DNA of 64,000 bases from Caprimulgus europaeus (Eukaryota > Chordata > Aves > Caprimulgiformes > Caprimulgidae), in assembly GCA_907165065.1 (NCBI GenBank), contig OU015551.1, forward strand, positions 2,046,001 to 2,110,000, in the 5' to 3' direction. A program made the translations under genes and the position numbers. Position 1 is the first letter of the stretch, and every line of letters begins with the position of its first letter. This document shows positions 12,101 through 19,973 of the stretch, piece after piece. The notes under the pieces are model-generated. The model had not been told where the DNA came from, did no database searches, and saw only the letters and a list, made by a program, of their open reading frames with translations.

Positions 12101-14227
12101 AGATATTGAAACATGAGAAACAAAGAAAGCTCAAGACTGGCTCTTCATGGAGGCCAGACTCTGTCTGGAAAATAAAAGGTTTGGGATGTCAGACCTTGTC
12201 TCTGAAAGATCTGTAACCACAGTCTGACCATGTTCAGCTAATCCTCCTCTCAGGAACTGTCCCATGAAACAGCTCCAGGGTAGTGGAGGTGGGGGGACAG
12301 TAAAATTCCAGGGGTCACAATATCTGCCAGGGGTTTGGGTACTCACAGGAATTTCCCATCAGGTTGTGCCCCAGAGTAGAGCCTCCGCTCAGCTTCATCC
12401 CGGGCGATGCTGCCGTGGTACCAGGGCATCCTCTCATGGGCTGTGGTGGCGATGAGCTTCTCCACCTGGGGAGCCTGGCTTATGATGGCCTGTTCGAGTG
12501 CATCACCCTGGAAGAGAGTGAGAAATGGAGCCCCTGTGACTGCTGCTTTGCTGTGTGGCTTCAGCACGGTTTATTTTGCAGCCTTTTGGGCAGAGGACAC
12601 AGGAAACTTGGAAGATCTCGTAACTCAAGTGCCTGTGGCCTTAATCATGCCTATAGCAATAGTGGGTTGAGTTCTGCTCTGCTGCAAAGCAGAATTCCTT
12701 CCTTATATAAATGAGTCCCATCCCTCAACTCCAGCTGAAGCCTATGGGTTTGGTGGTGAGGGATGAGAGAAGTCATCGTATCTGTATGGGGGATCTTGAC
12801 GTCAGGCTTGCAGGGTGTCTTTCAGCCTCACATTCCTGGGAGAGCAGGACCTCCTTCTGGTGCCTCTGCCTCCTGGCTGCTCACTGTTCCCAGACACTAC
12901 GACTTGTCCAGAGCAGTGCAGGCTGGAAATCATGTGGGAGACCCCAAGTGAATTTTCCTGGCCCCACTTTTTATGAACAACTGTAGGTTTTGGTTTGCCA
13001 GTAGGTGGCAATATCCTTTGTGTTATCTTCCAGCGTCCACAACTCAGCTTCGAGGAGAAACCCTATAGATACCTCACTCTGTCAAACACCTTTGGTCTAA
13101 AATAGACCAAATTTAGAGATCTTTTGTAGAAAAGCTCCATAAAGTGAATGCCTGAGCCATCCTTCTGCGAGGACTTGGAAGTGTCTGAGTAGCCACTCTT
13201 GAGGTGGCAGCAGTAGAAGGAAATTAACTACATGGCTGGCAGGGTGACCATGTGCACAGTTTTGCTTTGGATGTTTACAATGGATATTCCAGTCTGAAAT
13301 ATCATATTCCTCTCTGTAGCTATTTGTTAATTTCAATAAAAGACAGACCTGACCCAGTCGCTATTTTTAAATTTAAATGACAGGCCTGACCCAGTACCTC
13401 AGTCTCACAGGCAAAACCTCCACTGACTTCAAAAGAGTGAGGAGAATCTGAGCAACCTGTCCCAGGTTGGCCAGAGAAGCTGTGGCTGCTCCTCCCTGGA
13501 AGTGTTCTGGGCCAGGTTGGATGAGGCTTTGAGCAACCTGGTCTAGTGGAAGGTGTCCCTGCTGCTGGCAGGGGGGTTGGGACTGGATGAGCTTTAAGGT
13601 CCCTTCCAACCCAAACCAGTCTGGGATTCCCTATGACCTCGCTTTCCCATGCTGTAAGAGGGGGATGACAGCGACAGAGGAGGGCAGGGCAGCAAGCAGC
13701 AGTGAGCCCCGGGGACAGCAGCCCTTGCACAGCCCCACACCCCCTTTGGCAATGCCAGTACCTCCAGTTTCCACGTCTGCCGGACGTACTCGCGCACCAT
13801 GTTGTCCCTTATGCTGTCGAAGACTCCGGGCTGAGGCTCCACACCGCTGGGGCGGTTGCAGGGCTTCCGGAGGGTGCAGCAGAGCCCGTCAGCATCCTTG
13901 GAGTAAAACTCACAGAGCTCCTCTGGGCCGCAGTGAGCTTTGCCCCCCGCGATGGCGTAGGTCCCGTTCATCTGGCGCTCGATGGCGTAGTGGTAGAACT
14001 GCAGGTTGTAGACCATGGAGAGGACGTAGCCCCCCAGGCTGCGCAGGCACTGCCGCAGCAGGAACAGCCCATCCGACATCCCCGCCAGCTTGAGGTGCTC
14101 CTCGGCTTCTGCCCTGGCAATGCTGCCGTAGTAGAAGGGCAGGTGAGCAGCAGCGTCTGGCATCTCTGCGTGCTTACCAGGGCTGCCTGGGTCGGCTCAC
14201 GTGCTGCTGCTGCTGCTGGTGTGCGAT
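3026..14227 (-). CDS. ZAP70: ZAP70 tyrosine kinase gene, residues 1-577, last exon not in window
   Basis: ZAP-70 is a cytoplasmic SYK-family kinase. Its two SH2 domains bind doubly phosphorylated ITAMs of the T-cell receptor CD3/zeta chains, and it then phosphorylates LAT and SLP-76. Eleven coding exons were read on the minus strand: 13762-14163, 12347-12507, 11166-11304, 9178-9256, 8404-8444, 7164-7212, 5889-6096, 5049-5255, 4558-4750, 3608-3748 and 3026-3138. All have GT/AG borders and matching phases, giving 577 codons plus two bases. Order: N-SH2 (about 10-102), C-SH2 (163-254), interdomain B with Tyr285, Tyr314 and Tyr318, and a kinase domain (about 335 onward) with glycine loop, Lys368, HRD, DFG and tandem Tyr491/Tyr492. 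The N-terminus matches ZAP70, not SYK. The human protein has 619 residues, so about 40 C-terminal residues are missing; I infer they lie left of position 1. Protein identity is recognised from memory, without a database search. Confidence 0.96.
3608..3748 (-). CDS. ZAP70: ZAP70 exon: activation-loop end, APE, SDVWSYG
   Basis: Residues 494-540 in phase 0: [14 protein letters not shown] (506-508), then [20 protein letters not shown] and QKPYK. Acceptor CTACAG ends at 3749; donor GTGAGG starts at 3607. This is the substrate-binding half of the kinase C-lobe. All 47 codons align without gaps to the expected segment. Confidence 0.95.
4299..4533 (-). mobile_element. CR1 fragment in a ZAP70 intron
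   Basis: Antisense on the plus strand, so sense relative to ZAP70. It begins with the inverted 3' end (ACAGAACCCCAGACTGG) and contains the ATCTCCAGAGATGGAGACTC segment shared with the copies at 10754, 25651, 47652 and 53282. Its truncated end is 24 bases from the donor-side border of the 4558-4750 exon. Confidence 0.92.
4558..4750 (-). CDS. ZAP70: ZAP70 exon: catalytic loop, DFG and activation tyrosines
   Basis: Residues 429-493. HRDLAARN contains catalytic Asp460, DFG begins at Asp478, and the exon ends DDSYYK with Tyr491/Tyr492 (human Tyr492/Tyr493, the LCK and auto-phosphorylation sites). The residue after the tyrosine pair is Lys, as in SYK; human ZAP-70 has Thr. Acceptor CCAG ends at 4751; donor GTAAGT starts at 4557. 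A CR1 copy ends 24 bases beyond this donor. Confidence 0.95.
5049..5255 (-). CDS. ZAP70: ZAP70 exon: kinase N-lobe, catalytic lysine and gatekeeper
   Basis: Residues 361-428 with split codons at both ends. VAIK holds the ATP-binding Lys368, the C-helix Glu is Glu385, and LMLVMEM holds the methionine gatekeeper (Met413). It ends KFLASK. Acceptor TGCAG ends at 5256; donor GTGAGT starts at 5048. The phase, AA plus G, rebuilds the Lys-Lys pair expected before QIDVAIK. Confidence 0.95.
5440..5640 (+). mobile_element. Old MIR/CORE-SINE-like relic in a ZAP70 intron
   Basis: GGGGGAAACTCAGGCACAAAG, AGTCACAGACAACCAGTGAC, AGAGCCAAGGACCACACATC and TCTCACTCCTTTGCCC occur in the order of the core and 3' half of amniote MIR-like SINEs. 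No sharp ends or flanking duplications were seen. Confidence 0.4.
5889..6096 (-). CDS. ZAP70: ZAP70 exon: interdomain B tyrosines and kinase glycine loop
   Basis: Residues 291-359 plus two bases. It contains [16 protein letters not shown], with Tyr314 and Tyr318 equivalent to human Tyr315/Tyr319 (LCK, PLC-gamma and VAV docking, and release of autoinhibition). The kinase glycine loop LGAGNFG (343-349) follows; the human loop has Cys where this has Ala. The chosen acceptor (TTCCAG ending at 6097) gives ALRSCIS at the start. A second in-phase acceptor, GTGCAG about 35 bases further in, would give a shorter linker, so the first 12 residues are less certain. Donor GTGAGT starts at 5888. Confidence 0.92.
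6365..6968. repeat. 35-37 base G-rich minisatellite, about 17 copies, in a ZAP70 intron
   Basis: About 17 copies of GATGGGAATGGGACAGGG plus TTTGAGTTACTGGGTAT, differing by single-base changes and one-G length changes. One copy (around 6781) is clearly degenerate (GTTATTTGGTACAA). It fills the ZAP70 intron between the exons at 5889-6096 and 7164-7212. Each unit supplies four G runs of three or more on the plus strand, which is the template strand for ZAP70. Confidence 0.96.
7164..7212 (-). CDS. ZAP70: ZAP70 exon with the Cbl-site tyrosine
   Basis: A 49-base exon, residues 275-290 plus one base: [16 protein letters not shown]. Tyr285 in DGYTPEP corresponds to human Tyr292, the negative-regulatory site bound by CBL. 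Acceptor CCAG ends at 7213; donor GTAAGC starts at 7163. The intron that follows contains the 17-copy minisatellite at 6365-6968. Confidence 0.94.
7213..8403 (-). other. ZAP70 intron
   Basis: Between the micro-exon and the Tyr285 exon. No repeat or exon was recognised; 7721-7731 has a short CTAC run. Confidence 0.7.
8404..8444 (-). CDS. ZAP70: ZAP70 41-base micro-exon, proline-rich interdomain B
   Basis: Too short for an ORF scan; found by looking for an exon that enters at phase +1 and leaves at phase 0. The acceptor is TTCACAG ending at 8445 and the donor is GTAAGT starting at 8403. With the carried G it reads [14 protein letters not shown] (residues 261-274), which resembles the human AAAPTLPAHPS stretch of interdomain B. 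It restores the frame exactly. SYK also has a linker segment here whose inclusion is regulated by splicing, so skipping should be considered. Skipping this exon alone would shift the frame. Confidence 0.85.
9178..9256 (-). CDS. ZAP70: ZAP70 exon: end of C-SH2
   Basis: Residues 235-260 plus one base: [16 protein letters not shown], then the start of interdomain B (CPNPNMP). The acceptor CAG ends at 9257 and the donor GTGAGC starts at 9177. The exon ends in phase +1, which does not fit the exon at 7164-7212 and showed that an exon was missing between them. Confidence 0.94.
9257..10753 (-). other. ZAP70 intron, mostly unique sequence
   Basis: Contains a T run at 9307-9320 and nothing else recognisable before the CR1 at 10754. 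Confidence 0.7.
10754..11060 (-). mobile_element. CR1 fragment in a ZAP70 intron
   Basis: Same subfamily as the copy at 4299: inverted 3' end CACAGAATCCCAGACTGG, then the shared ATCCAGCCCAACCCCCCTGC segment. It ends about 100 bases before the 11166-11304 exon. Confidence 0.92.
11166..11304 (-). CDS. ZAP70: ZAP70 exon: core of C-SH2
   Basis: This exon completes Leu188 and encodes residues 189-234, including the FLLR arginine (Arg190) of the second SH2 domain and the [14 protein letters not shown] strand, ending FDTLWQ. The acceptor CAG ends at 11305 and the donor GTACC starts at 11165. A CR1 copy ends about 100 bases downstream in transcription (at about 11060). Confidence 0.95.
11604..11970 (-). 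mobile_element. CR1 fragment in a ZAP70 intron
   Basis: A different subfamily, marked by CTAGACCAGGTTGCTCAAAG and GGAGGAGCAGCCACAGCTTC; close relatives are at 13436, 18783, 42978, 55081 and 56232. The 3' end (TAGAATCACAGG) is at the left. Confidence 0.92.
12347..12507 (-). CDS. ZAP70: ZAP70 exon: interdomain A end and start of C-SH2
   Basis: This exon carries residues 135-187 plus two bases of Leu188. It begins GDALEQA and runs into the C-terminal SH2 domain ([12 protein letters not shown], then DGKFL). The acceptor AG is at 12509-12508 and the donor GT at 12346-12345. The phase leaves CT, completed by the first G of the next exon. Interdomain A links the two SH2 domains and contacts the kinase in the autoinhibited form. 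Confidence 0.95.
12508..13435 (-). other. ZAP70 intron, mostly unique sequence
   Basis: No exon or repeat was recognised between the 12347-12507 exon and the CR1 at 13436. Confidence 0.7.
13436..13635 (+). mobile_element. CR1 fragment in a ZAP70 intron
   Basis: Same subfamily as 11604-11970 but in the opposite orientation. Contains GGCCAGAGAAGCTGTGGCTG and ends CAGTCTGGGATTCC. The right end is about 125 bases from the first coding exon of ZAP70. Confidence 0.88.
13762..14227 (-). CDS. ZAP70: ZAP70 first coding exon: 5'UTR end, start codon, N-SH2
   Basis: Coding runs 14163 down to 13762, residues 1-134, from [10 protein letters not shown] to the WKLE end. It holds the whole N-terminal SH2 domain, including the phosphotyrosine-binding FLLR arginine (Arg37), and the start of interdomain A. 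An acceptor (pyrimidine tract then CAG) ends at 14228, so 14164-14227 is 5' untranslated sequence, with a short CAG run. The donor GT is at 13761-13760. A GTAAGC lies inside the untranslated part, but using it as a donor would remove the start codon. The ATG matches the known ZAP70 N-terminus, so the start is secure. Confidence 0.96.
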
Positions 14228-14347
14228 CTGCAAGAAGGAAAATGCTTCGTTGACACAGAAATTTACACAGAGATTTAACTGGAATTCAGACTTGGCTGCC
14301 TAGAGGTTCTTCAGCCCTCAGCTGACTCTCTGCAGTGTTGTCTCAAA

Positions 14348-14777
14348 CACAGAATCACAGAGTGTCAGGGGTTGGAAGGGACCTCGAAAGCTCATCCAGT
14401 CCAACCCCCCTGCTGGAGCAGGAACACCTGGATGAGATCACACAGGAAGGCGTCCAGGAGGGTCTTGAATGTCTCCAGAGAAGGAGACTCCACACCCTCC
14501 CTGGGCAGCCTGGCCCAGGGCTCTGGCACCCTCACAGGAAAGAAGTTCCTTCTCAAATTTAAGCAGAACCTCCTGTGTTCCAGCTCACACCCATTGCCCC
14601 TTGTCCTACCACTGGACACCACTGTGAAGAGCCTGGCTCCATCCTCCTGACACTCACCCTTCAGATATTGATCAACATTAATGAGGTCACCCCTCAGCCT
14701 CCTCCAAGCTTAAGAGCCCCAGCTCCCTCAGCCTTTCCTCATCAGGGAGATGCTCCACTCCCTTCCTCACCTTGGTG
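14348..14777 (-). mobile_element. CR1 fragment upstream of the ZAP70 start exon
   Basis: Inverted 3' end CACAGAATCACAGAGTGTC at the left, then the GTCTCCAGAGAAGGAGACTC segment shared with the CR1 at 2085-2701. It extends to the GGAGATGCTCCACTCCCTTC region of CR1 ORF2. Confidence 0.93.
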
Positions 14778-14829
14778 AGACCCATCCCCAAACATCACGT
14801 GGAGAGTAGCAGTGGGTGCATTCATACCC

Positions 14830-15065
14830 CCAGCCAGAGAATCCCACGGTGATTCCTCCATCCCACCCTGAATGCAGCTAAAAAATATAAATAAGAATCC
14901 ATCTGATCTTGATTTAAAGATTTCAAGCAATTAAGAATGCACCCAATCCTCCAGTGAACTGTTCCAATGGTTAATTACCTTCACTATTAAAAATGTGCTT
15001 CTTATGTCCATCCCCAAGTTTTGAGCTTTGACTTCCTACCATTGACTCTCCAGCGCTGTTCACAA
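14830..15065 (-). mobile_element. Ancient CR1/L3-type relic
   Basis: The stretch GTTCCAATGGTTAATTACC, followed by CACTATTAAAAATGTG and the CTTTGACTTCCTACCATTG region, matches the well-known conserved 3' part of old amniote CR1/L3 elements. It is much more diverged than the recent CR1 copies. Boundaries are approximate. Confidence 0.55.
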
Positions 15066-15560
15066 TAAAAGGAAATTCTTTTGCCTCTCTGAATAAATTA
15101 GTGTTGCCAGAAGGGTCTAGAAGGCCAACATCTTAAATGGAATAAGACTCAAACATGGATATTAAATGTCTAAAAAGACATTTAGATACACTATCACACC
15201 AAACACAGCAAAGGGAGATAAAGATAAACCCAAGTGCTTCTGGGCAGACATTAACCATCAGTTGACAGAACAGGAAGAAAAGTTCCTCTAATTCTCTCTT
15301 GAAAAATTTATGGTTTTTTCCCCACATTACCTGACTCTGGCTGGGTTCTGACTTTGGCCAACACTGATCCCATTTAAAAGTTCCCATTTCTACACCGTGC
15401 ACGTGCTCCAGAGGAGGCCGGCGCTCAGGTGTGGCCAACCAGCACCTCAAAGTGAGTTTAATCCCCTGGTCTCTGTCGAGCTACAGGGTGCAAGTGTTCC
15501 TGGAGCCCCTTGTTCCAAACAACCTAAAACCAGAATGAACCTACCACCGTGCTGCAGCAG

Positions 15561-15674
15561 CTCCAGCTTGTGGTGGGGCTCCAGCTCCTGGTGGGGCTCC
15601 AGCTGGTGGTGGGGCTCCAGCTGGTGGTGGGGCTCCAGCTCGTGGTGGGGCTCCAGCTCGTGGTGGGAATCCAG
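15561..15674. repeat. 18-base minisatellite, six copies
   Basis: Six copies of CTCCAGCTNGTGGTGGGG (variants TT, CC, GG, GG, CG, CG at the variable site), followed by a diverged partial copy. Read on the minus strand it gives a repeating HHELEP/HHQLEP peptide, which is a by-product of the 18-base period. Confidence 0.93.
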
Positions 15675-16389
15675 CAAGAAATGGGCTTTGTTGCCTGAGT
15701 CACTGCAGAGCCCCTTCTCCCAAAGAGCTATAGGGTCTTGTATTTGAGCATCATCTACAATCCCACCCACAAAGAGAAGCCAATTTCCAGTGATTAATGG
15801 AAATATTCTCATCTTCAGAGGGTTTCATTTGTTCCCTGGAGCCTGATCTTTGATGTTGTCATTGCGCAGATGCTGATGCCCCAAAAAAGATCAGTTTGTC
15901 TCCATCTGCATTTCCCACAAGCGTGTCACTTGCACTGAGAGGTAAGAGAACACTTGGCCCTTCCAGCAGCACGTTGGGTGTTTGTCCTGATTCCTTCATA
16001 ATTCTCATTTCTGAACACGATGGGAGAAGTCTCTGCCCCATGGCTCGGCCCTGTGTTACTCTAGAAGTGGCCTCTGCTCTCAGGCAGCGGCTGGAGCTGT
16101 GCCTGGGCTGGTGGTCAGCCCTGCTCCATCTCACCCAGCCTGCTCAGTGACAGCCTCCTGCCAGCTTCCAGGACTGCTGGAGCTGGGAAGGGGTTGGCTG
16201 GTTTTGTGTTTTGCACGAGCAGGAACGGGATGGGGGTCAGGAGAAAAGCGCTCAGAAGAAACCACTCTGGTGTGTGAACCCTGCTCTGCTCAGCCTACGA
16301 CAGTAAAGACCCACGAGGAGCTGGATTTATGGCAACTGGACTCTTCTCTACCTGTTTGTTTGTTGTCTTCATTAAACCCAGAAATGGCC

Positions 16390-16520
16390 CTGATGAGAAC
16401 AGGAAGGGCGAGCAGGCTCTGCCGAGGAGGCGTTTCAAGCCGAGGCAGGAAACCACAACAGGAAGCCGGCAGTGGCGTTTGCAGCGCGGGTGCGGGACCG
16501 GCGTGAAACCGGATCAGCCG
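16390..16520 (-). promoter_or_regulatory. Candidate ZAP70 promoter or enhancer patch
   Basis: A small CpG-rich patch about 2.2 kb upstream of the ZAP70 start exon, in otherwise CpG-poor DNA. It carries a RUNX core ACCACA at 16452-16457 flanked on both sides by ETS cores CAGGAA (16446-16451) and CAGGAAG (16459-16465), with a further ACAGGAAG at 16399-16406. Close ETS-RUNX pairs are typical of T-cell promoters and enhancers. No TATA box was seen. A first non-coding ZAP70 exon is required by the acceptor at 14228, and this is the best-placed candidate. Inference only. Confidence 0.3.
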
Positions 16521-18782
16521 CAGCACAAATGAGCCTGAGCTGTGAAGCCCCTTTCATCAAAGTCCTCAAATGAAGCAAAGTGGGGTCTTGGCAAACCTGC
16601 CAGTCTGGGACACAGAAAACACCCCGTAGCTCAAACCTGAACTGGAGTCAGTGCTTGGAACCAGAGCAAGTTTGAAACCCTTGATGCCATCAGGCAGCAA
16701 AGCAGCCCAGACACCGGACAGACACATCCCCCACGTTCTGAGACAACTGCCAGGTCTTCCCAACCTCAGACTGGGCCCAGCAGAGGGCAGGTCCCAGAGG
16801 GTGGGTGGGTTGAAGGATGTGAGGAGTGAGGACTGCAGCTCTTGCAGAGTCAGGCTCATGAGTCACGTTCATGAGTCGAGGAAGAGGAAGCACTGAGTGG
16901 GTAGTGGAAGGTTGATGGCCTTCTTCATGTGCTACTAATTTCCATTAGCTACCTGGGATAAACCAGGTATGAAATTGGCTTAAAATGTGTTTTCAGAATC
17001 TCCTTTTCTCTGAAGGCAATTTGCTTCTCTTTTTCTCATTCATCTCAGCACAAAATGCTCAATTTCACACTTACTACTGCAGGAGGACCCTGCACCAGCT
17101 TGGCCTGTGTTACTGTTGATGCTCAGATGTTGATGTAAGATGGGTGTCTGACCTTCATGTGTGAATCCTGTTGTCCAGGAAGCAGAAACCCCCAATGCCT
17201 ACTGCTCTATCCCGAGTAATCCTAGTACAGACACATACAGAAGGGATGATTTCTGGGAACGGAGAAATGTTTCTCAGCTCATATGTACTGGTGACAAGCA
17301 AGCTCTCAGAAATGGGTTGTAGTCTTCACAACAGGACCCCTGTCCTACTGAACTCCTGAGCACAAATTTGCCTCTAAGTATGAGCTGGTGTTCTCCTACT
17401 TAACCTTGCTTACTGGGTGATGTATTTAGGAGTGGTAAGCAGAACCCATCTGCTTTCTAACTCCACAGGAGACAACTGAGTTCTATGGGGAAGGGCACCT
17501 TGTGTACAAGCAAATTACAAGCAAAAGGGATATTTGCTTTATTTCCACCAGTAGAATCATGCTGTAGATGATGCACAAGGTCCAAGGATGCTGGACCCAA
17601 ACCTGCTGATTCCCATTTCTGGAAAGTCCAGGACTGGAACATCACAGCAAATGGAACATGTTTGACAATGGTTCAGAGAGGTGAAAATGAGATGGCAGAA
17701 GCCATTGATCACCACCAAGCTCCCACAAAGTTTCCAGCTGCCTACACAGGTGGTTCTGTTATAAACAAATTGGTTTTCCTCTCCCAGCACAAGGCTGTGA
17801 GTCAAGAAAGTCTCAGGGTGATTCGAGAGTGAACCCAGCGATCAGAGGTTGGCTCAGGCTGTGCCACCCATCTCACACAAGCCTTGCTGCCACAAATGAA
17901 CCCTGGTAGAAAATTACCTTATTAGAGAAAACTTCTAAGTCCCCAGCCATGAGGGAAAGTCACTCCCTGAAGTCTTGAGAGCAGATTTGAACAGGATGAT
18001 TTACAGCCCCTCTAAAGCTCTTGCTTTAAAAAAATATATCCTACTGTCCTGGCTCTTTCTATTGCCTGTACACCAGCCCAGGGTCTTCTGGGCATTGCTA
18101 AGCTCCTCTTCCAAACTACTCTGGTCCTTAGCAATGCCTCTGCATAGACCTGAGCAACCCTGATGATACAACCTCAACAGACCTACACAAACCTCATGGA
18201 ACTTTCTTTTCCCATGCTGTAAAATGCAGATGAAAATGAGAACCAATTTCAAACTGGTGCCTGGAAGAAGCTCTGCAAGGAACCATCCATCACCATGAAT
18301 GATGTGATTTTTCCAGCACCTGCTTAATCTCTGTCCCTTGGGCTGCAGTGATCCAGATGCTGGATGTTCCTGATGGATTCAGGCACTTTCCCCACGTTAG
18401 AAAGAACACTTTGGGAGAAAAACTCCTGTGGTGAGGGCTGTGTTTGCAAGTTGGTGTTACAAGGTGAAGATGCACTGACAAAAACCCCATACCACCTACG
18501 TGAAAAGTTGTCAGATCTGTGCACCATGACACACAGGAAAGCCAGGCAGGAAACTACTGAGCTGTCAGTCAATCAGATCTATATATAGCCAGCCACTTGC
18601 TTTTATTTAGATCAGACAAGAGCCATCAGGAATTGGTTTGATTTGATAATTTCTCAGAACAGCAGAATCACTTTGTGTGAAGCCGGTGCCGGGCCCCAGC
18701 GGGCGCAGCAGGGTGAGCTGGTGACACCAGAGGAGGCACTGGCAAACTGCAGCATCCTGTTAGGACCATATTTACTGTATCA
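16521..18782. other. Intergenic, no feature seen
   Basis: AT-moderate unique sequence. Open frames are short and unrecognised. Confidence 0.6.
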
Positions 18783-19275
18783 TCATAGAATCATTGAATC
18801 ATTGAATGGTTTGGGTGGGAAGGGACCTTAAAGCTCATCCAGTCCCAACCCCCCTGCCAGCAGCAGGGACACCTTCCACTAGACCAGGTTGCTCAAAGCC
18901 TCATCCAACCTGGCCGAGAACACTTCCAGGGAGGAGCAGCCACAGCTTCTCTGGGCAACCTGGGCCAGGGTCTCACCACCCTCACACCAAAGAATTTCTT
19001 CCTCACATCTCATCTAAACCTCCCCCCTTTCATTTCCCCCTTGTTCTGTCACTCCCTGCCCTTGTCTAAGTCCCTCCCCAGCCTTCCTGGAGCCCCTTCA
19101 GGTACTGGGAGGCCACTGGAAGGTCTCCCTGGAGCCTTCTCTTCTCCAGGCTGAACAGCCCCAACTCTCTCAGCCTGTCCTCACAGCAGAGCTGCTCCAG
19201 CCCTGGCATCATCCTCGTGGCCTCCTAACTGGTCCGTGTCTTTCTTGTGTTGGGGGCTCCAGAACTGGACACAGG
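18783..19275 (-). mobile_element. CR1 fragment
   Basis: Inverted, 3' end at the left with three tandem ATCATTGA-type terminal repeats (TAGAATCATTGAATCATTGA). Same subfamily as 11604-11970, with a longer 5' extent reaching CCAGAACTGGACACAGG. Confidence 0.93.
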
Positions 19276-19436
19276 CTGGTGTTGTCCTGGCAATAAACAA
19301 TAAACCCTGGTAACACAGCCCTGGCTGTCCCTTTAAGGTGGCTGGGGCAGGTGGGGGCAGAGGAGGGATCTGCCCCGGGGAGATCAGGGAGGGCTGGAGG
19401 ATGGGAACCATGGGAGGGGGCACCAGCCTGGAGGGG

Positions 19437-19973
19437 TATAAAGGGGAGTCTGGGGGGTGATGGCTGCTTTGGAGGTGGTGGTAGGACTTGCTGCTGAGGT
19501 TTGTGTTGGCAAAGTGGGGAGGGGAAGTTTTTAACAGTTCCCTAAAAGGTGTTTAATTGGGGGTAGGTGGAAGTACCATCTGCCATGGTGAATGTGGCTG
19601 TGGCATTGCTGCAAGGTGAGGTCAGCCTGGCTGGTGGGGCCTGGGCTCTCTGAGCTCCTCTGGGGGTCACTTCTGTGCCCCTCAGGGCTGGGGGTGTTGG
19701 TGGGGGGTGTTGAGCTGTGGCACAGGGTGGGTTTCTGGTGGGTGGGAGGAGCAGCCCAGCCTGAAGTGGTTGCCTCCTGCAGGCAGGAACACCAGTGGGT
19801 GATGGCAGCTGGGTGGGTGTGTGGCATCAGGTCAGTTCTGGGTTCCTAACTGGCCTGTGCTGCCTCCTTGTCCTCCCCTGAGGTGAACTGGCCTCTTTGA
19901 CCACTTCATGGGGAGGAAAGAGGCTTCTCGTGGTGCCTTGCCTGGACCCACCTGCAGCTGATGCAACAATAAA
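19437..19973 (+). promoter_or_regulatory. TATA box and AATAAA pair, possible short transcription unit or LTR
   Basis: A consensus TATAAAG box at 19437-19443 sits in a G-rich context, and an AATAAA signal followed by a GT-rich stretch lies at 19968-19973, about 535 bases downstream. Two overlapping AATAAA signals also lie upstream near 19291-19303. The interval has no recognisable protein. A solo retroviral LTR or a small non-coding transcript could both look like this, but TG/CA ends and flanking duplications were not established. Confidence 0.25.

Noticed and set aside
13594..13761. Extension of the ZAP70 start exon past WKLE
   Set aside because: A GT donor follows WKLE directly and the next exon continues with GDALEQ in phase, so the extra frame is intron read-through.
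3026..14227. SYK as the identity of the kinase
   Set aside because: The [10 protein letters not shown] start, the DGYTPEP and [13 protein letters not shown] linker motifs and the exon layout fit ZAP70. Only the Lys after YY is SYK-like.
19592..19849. 85-codon frame inside the TATA/AATAAA interval
   Set aside because: Low-complexity Gly/Trp/Val-rich peptide without a known relative; the interval is better left as non-coding.
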